Assembly (NCBI GenBank): GCA_013400975.1
Contig: WBMZ01006402.1
Coordinates: 1-64,000, forward strand
DNA: 64,000 nucleotides
Direction of reading: 5' to 3'
Source of the DNA: Atrichornis clamosus
Lineage: Eukaryota > Chordata > Aves > Passeriformes > Menuridae
Part shown: one piece after another, positions 42,111 through 53,700 of the stretch
How the letters are laid out: every line of letters starts with the position of its first letter
Position numbering within the stretch: position 1 is the first letter of the stretch
Notes under the pieces: model-generated
Told to the model about the DNA's origin: nothing
What the model saw: only the letters and a program-made list of their open reading frames with translations
The model's database searches: none
Translations under genes and position numbers: made by a program

Positions 42111-45100
42111 TAAACATTGACTTGAGATGAGGAGGAAATTGTATTTGGTTATCAATTCACAGATGGGCTTGGTCCATATGAAAAAAAGACTAAAGTAAGA
42201 CTCTGATTCGACTACTGCTTTATGTATTTTTCCAACAGGGCCAAGTTTTACCCTTCATCGCTGAACATCCCACACTACTCCCTCTCTTTTCTAAGTCTTA
42301 GACTAATGAGGGCATGTTGTCCTCAATTCTCACAGCAATGGTTCCTTCCTAACTCATTGCTATACATATGCCAAGGGATCTTCTGTCTTATCTCACTTGT
42401 GCTATTTCTCTTTCTCCTTGCCTGCTGGGGGATTAGTCCACCAGCACTGTGAAAGTGTTCTTACAGCATTTCTCTGTCACTAATCCAGCCAGCACAGGTC
42501 ACTGGGGTTGTGTAGAGACAGCTGCAAGATTTAGCAGCCACATCTTAATTCCCGAGGAGTCCTGGGCATGCATTCAGGTTGCCTCCACATGTTGGCAGCC
42601 ATGGATGTTGACACATCTTCACAGCTACTGCTCTCCCTGTCAGCTAGAGTCAAGTCAGTGACACTGAATGATGCCACCAAGTGCATGTGGACATGGAGGA
42701 GATACAGCAGGAATGCTGAAAGATCTCCTTAGCCAGCGAGCCAGCCAGCGATTCAGGAGAGCATACGGATTACAGATGGCACAATAATCTCACAACTGGC
42801 CACGTCTGGAGCCTAAGCAATACTTATATGGAGATGAGCATACATTAAAGGCTGCCAATGTGACAGCAGAGAGGGCCAATATTTCAGCTTGCCCAGGAAT
42901 GGGCACGTTGCCCTCACATAGCCACCTGCTGAGATCATTCATGCCAGAAATGCAAGTAATCCTGGTAAGGCAGGTGCCTGGGGGGATCAAGTCCTTAGTA
43001 AAAACCAAAACAAACAAAAAAAGGCGAAAACCCAAGCCCAGGCCACCTTCATACACCTGGCAAGAGCCCCTCTGCAGTCAGCCTGCAGACTGTAAACTCT
43101 GGAGGTTGGAGTGCAAGGGATGAGAGCTGCACCCCATGCTCCTGCCTCTTCACTCGGTTATGAAAACAGACTTTTCTTCTTTCATGGAGACAAAGTTGCA
43201 TATTTTTGAGCTATCTCTTGTTCCTCTCATTTTCTGTGGGTTTTGTTAAGCATTTTTAGAAGTCTTTCCTTTTTTTTTTTTTTTCTACTGGGACCAACAG
43301 GGATGTGGCTTGCAGATTAGTACAACTGTTAGCTTCCTTTAATAGGGCTTTTCTTATCCCATTTAAGTAGAATAAAGAAGCTTCATTTGTTAGCTTAAAA
43401 AAAAAATCAAGACTTTAATTCTTGATCATTGCTCCCAAGTGAACCCAGTTGGAATTCACTCATCATCACTGATCAAGTCTGAACTTTTTTTTGTTTGCTA
43501 TTCAATTTCATTTGCTTTCATCATTTCAAAGCACTAACAGGCTTTCAGCCCCGCTGAAACATAAGTTGGGGCTTTAAATACATTGCAGTGAAGTCCCTGT
43601 AGCAATGGAAAACGTCTTTAGCTATGTACTCTCCCTTCCATAAAACCTACATTTACATTGTATTAAAATTAACATGCTGACTAGTTTACTAATAATAATG
43701 ATAATAATAAATACTCCATTTGGCTCTTCACATTATTTATTTGCTAGAGAGAGTCTGTCTGTCACTTTCTCTGATTTCAGACCAGACAGATATTTTATCT
43801 CAGACCAGCATAAAAATCTTTCTGATTAATAAACTGCAGTAGATCACCATCTGGATCCACTGCTAAAATAATGTTCATGTAATGTTTCTTATACTGTGGA
43901 TAAACTTGCTCTGGTGTCTTATAAACGCTTTGGTTTTTTTCTTAAGCGATCCCAAGATGAGTTTGGAAGGAAGATCAGCACAGAGAGCAAGTCTGCAAAG
44001 CAGTTTTCCAGCCTGCATACAGTCCATCCAGCCCCCTTCTCTGGTGGCTTGTGCATGTTATTTCCTAAGTGAGGAAAGGATACCAGAGTGGTTTTTGAGT
44101 AAAATCTTTCCTAGGTGTGCTCTGTGAGTGCTCGGTGAGGATGAATGTTGCTGAAGGTGTTAGACCTGGCATAGAGAGAAAACTGTTGTTGATAAACTGA
44201 TCACGTGTACGCCACTCGGCTGGACCATTCCTGATAAGAGCAACGCAAAGCCTATCTACCAGTTATCATTTTCATTCTTCAGGGTCCTTGCAATTTTCTG
44301 CACGGGCAAGTCCCCAGTTTCCAGAGAGGATCTGCGTAAGACAGAAAAGTTCTGTCTGCTCAGCCTCTGCTGCTTTTCAGTTTAGTTTTTGTGTTCAGGG
44401 CTCTCATCTGTGTTTCTAGGTTTCTCCCAGGTGTTTCACTGCTTACAGGCCTGAAGGAAATCATCAGCATCAGTTTTGGGGGCATTAAAGATGTTTACCT
44501 GTCAGAAACGATTCAAAATACATGTTCCTTCAACCACAGCTTGCAGAGAGGAGACTCTGCTGAAGACTTGGAGGCAGGAGTGCACCCAGCAGACAGCTCT
44601 TTGCCGAAGGGAAAGCAGGCACATTGATCCTTCTAGGGAGAAGTGGCACATGGCTCCATGTCAGTCCAGCTGACACCACCCAAATACCCCCGATTTTCAG
44701 GGCTTGAGGTTGGCAATCAGCTTGTGATTTCTCCTTGGAGGGCTAGACTGTGGGAAGAGAGCTCTCTGCACCTTGCCAGAGCATGGGAACAGCTGCCATT
44801 GGAAACATATAAATACTTTTTTACCCCAAGCAGTTTCCAATTAATGTGCAGATGGAAACCACATAGATGGTCTGTGGGAGAGAATCCTTGCTTGGCAAAA
44901 GATGGATTAGTGCTCTGGGAGCAGAGTGCTTTGGTTTTTAAGATCCCAGCTCCCCATTGAGGGAGCTCAGATTTGTACTGAAGGACTAATGTTTCTGGAA
45001 TGTAAGCCTGTCATTTTATGGATCTGGGATGCAGAAGAAAGTCAGGAAAATACAACTTCTGTAAAAATTACACCATTTTGCATACAAGAGAGGGAAAAAT

Positions 45101-45599
45101 AAATTGTGCTGGGGAGAAGCCTGTCACAGCTTAGTCATCACTGGCAGAAGAGAACTTAGAAACATCATTGGGCACCTATCAAAATAGTGGGGAAATGAGG
45201 AAAGCCCAGAGACATGTCCCCTCTCCCACTTTTACTTGGAATCAGCATCTAAAATAGGAGGCATTTTCCTGCAAATTCATCTTCAAATCATCACAGCTTT
45301 ACCCAGAACACATAATTTTTCAGCCTTAAATTCCACAATGAAGATGTCACAGCAGGACAGTTTCACTTCAAAAAATGTTAGGTCATGTGGTTTATTAACG
45401 TGAGTCCCTGCCATCCCTTATGTAGTTGAAAGTGCCACACACCCCTGACTACAAAAATTTTTCATTTGAAAGGACAAGAGGAGATTGGAGGATCCTAGTT
45501 TTAGGCACTTAAACTCTTTAGACTTGATCTTTTTCTCAAATTTCCCTGGTGTGTAAAACAAAACCAAATTTAATCTTTGCTTGTCCATTGTGATTTTTG
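42111..45599. other. Intergenic, nothing recognised
   Basis: A (T)15 run lies at 43,270-43,284 and an (AAT)n-like run at 43,689-43,711. No supported gene or mobile element. Confidence 0.5.
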
Positions 45600-46210
45600 A
45601 GATAATTACCTGCACATAATTATTTTGCAAATAATTAATTTGTAAACAATTATTTGTAAGTCTTTAGAGCTCTTCAGATGATAAAGTGGTAGAAAAATAC
45701 AGGACATGCTAATCTTTTTATTAGCATCACTATAAGTCATTCTGTTCCTCTACATTTTACCACAAATACTGCCAAAGAAGGGATGACATTGCCAAGAAAT
45801 CACATTGCCAGAGAGTGTTTATAACGTGAAGAGGCAGATTTTCTTCTGAGTTCTCTTTTTTGTTGGGTAAATGCATTGTCATTCTAGTTTCCAGGCATGA
45901 CCAGTATAGCTAATTGCTCTTTCATCCACTGGCATTTGAGCTGATTAGGTCAGGATGAAAGTAAAGGGCCTTTGCCATAATGTATGTGGCACACATTGTA
46001 TATGGAACCTTCAAAGCAGCTTCCACCTGGCATCATCCTGTCGCAGATGGATTATTTTGGGTTATTGTAGCAGGTTGGTTATTAATTGGGTTATTAGTAC
46101 AACAGATTCTCCACAAGCATATCCTGGGGATTGAATGGTTAATCCATGGGAATTGACTGATTAATCCATTATAATTTTGCCTTCGTATACTGAACATGCA
46201 AATAATGCAT
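45600..46210. promoter_or_regulatory. Candidate regulatory element with homeodomain-site cluster
   Basis: Near-repeated AATTATTTTGCA/AATTATTTGTA words lie at 45,617-45,660. GGTTATT/GGGTTATTAG words lie at 46,060-46,097. Two exact TTAATCCAT words at 46,139-46,147 and 46,161-46,169 are followed by ATGCAAATAATGCATTAAC. TAATCC is the core of bicoid/PITX/OTX-type sites. A function is inferred only. Confidence 0.35.
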
Positions 46211-47700
46211 TAACAAATATGTCAAAAACCACACTGATAAACTTCTGAACAGTACATATGGGCTTAAAAAATTATGACTTTTTGTAGGGATAAAATTCTA
46301 TACTGAATTTTCTTGTGAATAACTGCAGCTCAGATTTTTTTTCTGCAGATGGATCCATCCTCAATAGAGGGCAGTAGAGGATGAAAATGTAACTCTTGGC
46401 CTATTCACTTTGTTGTGTTCAGATCAATTCTCTAATATTCTTTTAACCAGCTTTAAAATGGACCCTTTCATCTTGGAAAAGAAGGAAGCAAGAGTGTTGG
46501 CCATCTGGGAGACACTGCCAACACCCAGATGTTCGTATCCTTCTGTACAATTTACTCAATCAATGCAACATCAAGTTGTGCTGGGTGGGTGGGAGAGTGA
46601 AAGCACAGGAAGAAGGGAATAGGGCTTTCCTTGAAGGGGAAAGTCACTAGCCCTGTGACTTCACAAGGGAAAAATCCTATCATTGCCCCATATCTACAGT
46701 CTATGAGCTCATAGTAACCCTGGGAAACAGCACTGAATTCTCTCAGTGAAAACATATGAAAAGGTGGAAAATTCCTGTGCATGTATCAGTGCAATTATTC
46801 TGCCAGAACCAGTAGCAGACTTAACTACTCAGAGGTTTTCCTTACAGCTGGTGAACCGTGCTGGCTTCAGCCCCAGCTGTGCAAGCCAAGTACCCCAAAC
46901 ACACCAAGCTGGGTGCCAGGAGGAGATGGCACTGCCCCTCGCAAGCAGGTGGGAGCTCTGGCAGTAGCAGCCTTTGGCCTCGGCAGAGTGACTGCTGTGC
47001 TCAGGGCAGGGAGAGCAAGGTGTTGAGATGCGGCTGGGAAAGGAAGCCAAAGCCTGACTACGGGAGGAGCTGGGACGTCTGGGAGCTGAGGCAGAGCCAA
47101 GGTGGAGCAAAAGCAGGTCAAAGCTCTGAGCAGTCCTTTGGATGTACTGCAGTCTAGACTAAGTACCATAATGGAAACTCTGCTTTTTGCTTGAATCTAC
47201 AAGCACCTCTGTGGGGTGTCCTTGGCAGAAGTTAGCCTACCTTGGATACATGGATAGAACTATTCATGTTCTTGGTTGATTTATGGATGCACATCACAAA
47301 AGCATAATTCAGTTCCAAGGGTTAGAAATAGCACAGTCCTTTCCACAGTACTCACTGTGGAAAGGAATGGTGGGATGTAAACACACTTGTAACCTGTAAT
47401 GTGAGTCTACTTTTTGTATCTGTCAATCATAGATATGTTTTCCATCACAATGCCCTCTTCTCTATCTCCCAGCTTCTTCCCTCATCTTCATTCCCTGCCT
47501 TGCAGGACCCTTCCCATCACCACAGTCTCAGATCTGCTCTTTCTCTTAGTTCTGACACATGCAGCTCCAGTGCTGACAGCCACGTTATCCTCTCTGTACT
47601 ATCACCATGATCTACCATCCCTGACCATCCACCTTCTGCTGGATCCCCGTCATTCGCACTTAGCCATCGTGAAGGGTCTTTTTAATCAGCTATAGTAATT
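46211..47700. other. Intergenic; GC-richer patch at about 46,850-47,130
   Basis: The patch is GC-richer than its surroundings and gives overlapping frames of 70-100 codons on both strands, which is a composition effect. It shows few CpGs, so it is not a clear CpG island. No splice-linked exon is recognised. Confidence 0.45.
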
Positions 47701-47779
47701 AAAGCTTGTTAGAGACCAGGTAAATTCTAACACGTGGTAGCTTTCTGACTACTCTTCCTGTTCCAATGCAGAACAGTGC

Positions 47780-47853
47780 CTGAGGTAGCCCACAGTGCTA
47801 CCTCAGTAAAGGCTGTGTATTCAGGCTTATCTTTCTCAGTACTTACTGAGAAA
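47780..47853. repeat. Two adjacent perfect inverted repeats (hairpins)
   Basis: CTGAGGTAGC (47,780-47,789) pairs with GCTACCTCAG (47,797-47,806) over a 7-nt loop. TTTCTCAGTA (47,832-47,841) pairs with TACTGAGAAA (47,844-47,853) over 2 nt. Both stems are 10 bp without mismatch. Confidence 0.9.
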
Positions 47854-50245
47854 TGCAGCTAGTCTACACCAGCTGACAGTAAAAAGCGAGAGAAGGACAA
47901 GAAGGAAGGATCTGTTGTGGATTTAGATGGGGGAGTTTAAAGATTTTGAGGTTTCGAGAAAAAGGTCTTTTTGGTACAGAATATGTTACAGACAAGTCAC
48001 AAATGTTGAATCAGAACTCAGTTTAGAGACAGATTGTGAAAGGCCTTTGGAAGATACCTAACAAGGAGACGGAAAGAGCTGCTTCAAAAGGATGAGGAAG
48101 AGGATTCCCATATTGAATATTTTCCAGTGGAATCTGACAGCAACATAAGGTGGGATAGAGAATGAGTCCTAATCTTCCAAATCTCTATGGCAGTAACCCC
48201 AGCTGGGCATTTTTCCATAAAAGGCAAACAAACACATAAACAAAAGGCAGAGCTACCTCTCACTGAATAATTTTTGGACGGGCATCTGCCTCCATCAACA
48301 AGAATTCTACTGGTCCTGCTTTTTCATTGTATCCTATGTACCAAGCTTAAATGGGCTCCACTTAGAAAATAGAAAAATCACAATCTTTCCCTAAATGGCT
48401 CCCTTTTCTGTAAATGCCAATATAAAGATGGCCAGAAGGTTCACTAGGGAGAGAAGCAAGGCACTGCTCTGTTCCCACTCCCCAGTGGCTGAGCTCCTCT
48501 GCCTTATAGCTACCCTGCTGCCGCAGATCTCTTCAAAGCTGAAGAACTCCCACTGGCGGTGCTGCTACACTTGGGTCCCAGCGAGGAGACTTGCCTGCTG
48601 CAGATGCATCAGTGCAGCCAGCTCAATAGCACATTTTCCCTGGAGGTGCTAAGACTGGTTGGGACAGTAAATAATTAGCTTTTCTGCCTTTGGCTGTAGA
48701 AATGACTATGAATTTTTAAGCAATGAGAGTGATTGAAGAAATTTCTGTTTGCTTTCTTTTAGTTGTGTTGTAAAGTTTAGCTTCAAGAAGGAAAATACCC
48801 TCAGAGGAGGTGGACAGACAGGTGGGAAAATACAAAGATGCCACAAGATCAGAAGAAATTCAGTGAACATTAAAAGCTGGGGTAGAAGGTCCTGATAAAG
48901 GGATGTGGCTTTCATAACAAAGAAACTTTCTTTCTTGTTCAGTCCTTCCTTTATCTGATAATAGGCTATTCCTTGAGAAAGTTGGCTCCTGGGAAGTTTT
49001 TTTCAAGCAGATTTGGCAGAAGTTACTTTCTCTTTAATTTATGTATTTTTGTACATTTATCCTAGTCCTTTTTTTCCCACCCCCCCACAACTAACAGAAT
49101 GCAGAAGGATACTGCAGAGAGAAGTTGTCTCTATTAAGACACATAGGATTTACTCTCAGAAGTACACTACCTCCCCCGTGGCCTGCTCAAGGCTGCCTGG
49201 TTATGCCTCCTCTGCTGATGGCAGTTCTGCCTCCAGGATGCTTGTCCTCTCTGGCAGACTGGCAGAAAGGGGTCCCCTGATGGCACATTTTGCAATCTTG
49301 GCTCTTGATCAACCTACTTGGCACAGCAATGAACCTGGAGGTACTTCACGTTTTGCACACAATGCCTCACACTTGTTAACTTTATGTCTTGCCTTGTCAA
49401 CTGAAATCAATATTGATAATAATAAATCCATTAGCAATTAATTATAAATGAATTATCATTCCCTGAAAAATACTTCTAAGGTAAAAAACACAGTAGGGAA
49501 TTTTATAAAGGTTCCCTGTTTACCTCCTCTATTGCATAAATATATTAGCCTTCCAATTTTCTAGTGGTTTTAAAACCCTTACTAAAATATTCAGTTTTTT
49601 CGGCTGTTCCTCCACTTCGCCCTTGACCCACCAACTGGCTGGGTCAGAAGGCACCTTTCCCCAACTTGATTTTCATCCCAGTGTTATATTGCCACAGCAA
49701 ACACCATACTCCTGCTGTTGCAAACAGGGCTGCAGATCCAACCATGCAGTGGTGGTTGGTGCACACTGACAAGCACAATACCATCACATCAGATGAATGT
49801 GCATTGAAAACTTCCTCAGGGTGGCAGTGAGGGCCCAGAACTACTTGCCTGAGGTGTGATAGCTCCTAAAACGTGCAACTGTATTATCCCACCGTGGCAC
49901 CATGAGCTGTTTTCACTCCTGGAAGGACTGGGTTGGTTGTGATTGCAGGTTGGGGATTTCTTTCAAAACAGTGGGAGAAGCTGAGTGAGGCTCCTCCACA
50001 TCCTTCAAGAAGCAGACCAAAGCATATTTTACATTTCATGGAGGAGAGTTAAGAGGCTGAACAAAGAGGAAAGAATGGGAGCTTCTGCTAAGCAGAGTGT
50101 CTGTATGGTTTTAAAAATCTCTTCCCAAAAAAGCTGACACAGAGCAGACCTAATTTCTTATTGTTGAAGTGACACCAGGGTGACTGGAGTGACCAGTTAG
50201 AAAAAGCAACTATGTGTTTACCAGCTCAAATCTTTTCCCTTCAAA
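47854..50245. other. Intergenic, nothing recognised
   Basis: No gene, RNA or repeat can be supported. A 142-codon frame at 49,013-49,441 has no recognisable domain. Confidence 0.5.
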
Positions 50246-50720
50246 GTCCTACTTCATAAATTTTTAAAGATGTAGGGCTTGGAAATAATCTTCTGCAATC
50301 ACTTTGTCCTACACCTTCCCATGAGCCAAGATCAGGACTTAGCCAGTTCCTCCCTGTAAGGTGTTGGTCTAACCTGTTCTCAAACCTGCCAATGAAATGG
50401 CTCAATATCCAGACAAAACCTGGTTCCCAAAGTGTAGCTTAATTCTTTTTTTTGCTGCAAATGACATTTATTTATTTTTAGCCTTCTCTCAGTGGCCGTG
50501 GAGAACAAATGATGGCAGTCCTCTTTAAAGCAATTGTTTACATATTGGAAAACTCATACCTTTTCCCCCATAGTTTTTTTCCGCTAGACTAAACAAACTC
50601 AGTTTCTTTAACATTTCCTCACCACTCATGTTTTATAAAGCTTTTATCATTTCTGTTGCTTTCTTCTGGACAGTCTCCAATTCATCTACATCCTCAATTC
50701 TGCTGGGCCCTGCTTGGCCG
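50246..50720 (-). mobile_element. Old CR1/L3-like LINE fragment (antisense)
   Basis: The plus strand resembles the reverse complement of an ancient CR1/L3 3' region. CTGTTCTCAAACCTGCCAAT lies near 50,375. CGCTAGACTAAACAAACTCAG lies near 50,582, with TTTCCTCACCACTCATG near 50,613 and TTTCTGTTGCTTTCTTCTGG near 50,650. TCTCCAATTCATCTACATCC ends the clear part. High divergence; ends are approximate. Confidence 0.6.
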
Positions 50721-53700
50721 TGGCTGACAATCTGTCGCTAGGAAAAATGCCACACTTCTGACCAAGATGTTAGAGGTCTGTTTTCAGATTCAGCATTTTT
50801 CCTTTCAAGATGTAAGCGTTTTAGTTTCTTTTAGTATTGATAAATATGTATATACAATCATAAAACAAACAAAACAACACAAAATCTCACATTCTTGAAG
50901 GTGATTTGTCAGTTTTGCCCTTCAGTGACTACTGTCTGTATAAAACACTTACGTGTGTTCCATGACACTTTCTCCACCCAGCAGCATAACTACTGAGGCA
51001 GTCAGGGTCCCTGCAGTCAGCAACTTTTGTAGAAGAGCCTCTTACAAGGCAATGCAATTAAAGTCAGCATTCAAAGCACTTCAAATAATCAAAAGATCTA
51101 CCAACCCCCAAACAGAGGCAGAATCAAAGAAAGAATCATGGAAAGAAACCCAGCATCCCTGAAGGCATGAGCAACAAACCCAAAGAGATTACAGGCCAAC
51201 GGAGGGAAACAGGGGAGGAACTAATGGCATCCACAGTGGAAAAACAGACAAATTCAGGAGACTTCAAAAAGGGAGTAACTGGGCTACCGAATTGCATATG
51301 TTTTGTAATTATTTGGCATAAGGAGGAACATGTGTGGTTAGAATGCCCAGGGTTGGTATAATCCTGACCATGAACGGCATTAGGTGTTTCCTCCTTGGTA
51401 TCAGTCATGGCTACCAGCAAACACTTGTGGAGTTTTGAATGGTCCCACACTCACAGTCAAATCAGAAACTCGCTATTGTCTTCTCACTATGCTCGGAGAA
51501 GGAGTTGTGCACTCCAAAGCTCATCTGTTTTATAGATCAGTATCAGCTACAAACCTCATCACATCAATATCCTTAAGATGTTGTAAGTGCTAACACGAAG
51601 CTTTCAACTTTTGCTGGCGGGTTGTTTACTTAAGAGGTGCACTCAGCTCCATTTCCAAAGATTCCTTTTTCTTCTGTGGGCTGACTGAGGTTGCACAAAA
51701 TTCTCAGCAAAATACAGAGTAGGCAGCTCATATCTGATTTGAACTCTTTATTGAAGACTCCTCCAGACAAATTCATGGATTGCTCCACATAAATTCGGGG
51801 ATCTGTTCACTAAGCTAAGCAGCAGCTTTATCACCCATACGTTGGCTCTTTCTGTGTTTCCAACAACTTTAGGGGAGAGACACACATTCCACATTGTCTA
51901 CATCATGCAGTTCTTTTAAATGGTAGAACTGGGACTAACTCATACTAAGGGTAAAACCAGCAAAAAAGAATTTGGTGCAATTAATTTAGCAAGCTTTCAA
52001 CCTGATGATGCTTATTTAACCAATGCGGATGAAAGCACAATTTCCCCACAGCCCCCTCTAAACACCTCATCTAAGAAAATAAGCATGAGTGTGGTAAAGA
52101 GCATGTTGATACCCCAAGGGACCAGAGAAAGTGCAACAAGAGAGTCCCTTATACAGAAGGGGGAGCGTTAAGCATGTTTAAACCAAACATTTCTTTCCCT
52201 TTCCTTTGGGATAAAACTATTTCCCATGGAAACTAAGGCTGTGCCCCTACATGTGTAGCCCGGGGAGAGAAGCTTTGATGTGAAAGAGAATCCTGGTAAA
52301 GTACCGGATGCAGAAGCCAATGTGGAAATAGGAGGGACTTCCAGAAGCAGGAAAAAGCATTGTCCCAGAGGGGCTTCCATCACCCCCCCCTAGGTCATCA
52401 CTCAGACTGTCTGGCTAGTTTCCTCCTGACGGTCACTTTGCCATAAGGAAAATCTTATGTCAGACATGGGGCAAAAGTTTATAACTTTTCCCTTACTTTA
52501 GACAGTTAAATGAATTTGAGATTTTATGACATAACCTAGATATAAAAAACTAAAGCAAGAATTTCACAAGTTATAAACCAAACTCTGTTTTTAAGTGTAC
52601 CACAGAAAACTTGGAGAGACCATGAGACCTTCAGAAAAGCAGAAGTGCTGTAAATTTGATTTAGTCTAGGGAAAAGGGAGGGTGATTTAGTTCTGTAAGT
52701 TTTTAGGAGGAATACAAAGAAATGAATATGAGAATCAGCATGAAGTGTGTACACTCATATGGTATTGGAGCTATACCATCTATATTAAGGGAACATACAC
52801 ATAATGTGCAGATGATTTGCTTTAGGTTATTGGTAGAATAGTCTCAAAGGCAGATGGTGTAGGGAATCTGTGTAAACACTTGCCTGGTAGTGCAGGACTG
52901 ACAGCCCATGAGGAGCCTGTTTTAGAGGAAAAAAGATCTATCGTGCTTCTCCCATCTTGTCCTTTAAAAGAGCCAGACACTATTCTCTGCTTTCTTCACC
53001 TCTCACTGAGATTAGTGCTGGCCACGGCCCTAAACTCCACCAGTGAACTTACACAGAGAGCACTGCTAGTGCTACCACACGACATAGAAGGACCAGAAGT
53101 CCTCCTGCGTGCTCATGAAAAGATTATGGTCACATGTGGAGCCTGTTCAGCAGCAGCAAAAGAGAGTATGAACCACGATAACTTGTTATTGTACCATAAG
53201 TCCCTCTTCACCCTCCAAGTTTTCGCCATTGTCAAGGTTCTTGTGGGTGCTGGTTCTGAAACAGCTGATAGGAAGCTGAAGTATCATTTGATCAGAGGAC
53301 CTTATCCAGGCACATGGCCCATATCTAATAAGCCCATGGCCCTGTGATGGCAATGGGTGAGTTTTGTTCCTGTAAGTACTCCAGCACGAGGCTCACAGGC
53401 AATAAACTACGTCATCATTTCTTTGTCTGCTCTGGTCTGCAGTGACACATCCAGTGCAATCTCTCTGACAAAGACATCCGTACTTCTTTCCAGAGTAAAA
53501 CCTGGCACCTTGTTTTGCACACAGAACAATGTATTTATTCTAACTGCTTAGCTAAACTTTTTGAATTATTTATTTCGTGATTAGAGAGGACTTCATATTG
53601 GTGACCTTTGAGGTGAACAAATTAGGTGTATTTATTACTAAGTTTGCACTTGGTGCCTCCCTCACACAACTTAAGTACACTAGCTATCTTCAGCATCATT

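Noticed and set aside
46829..47169. Overlapping 80-100-codon frames in a GC-richer patch
   Set aside because: Frames are open on both strands, with no splice context and no recognisable protein.
47781..47806. let-7 microRNA
   Set aside because: Only the eight-base TGAGGTAG matches. The following bases differ and the stem is 10 bp, well short of a microRNA precursor.
49013..49441. 142-codon plus-strand frame
   Set aside because: No domain, no linked splice or poly(A) signals, and composition compatible with chance.
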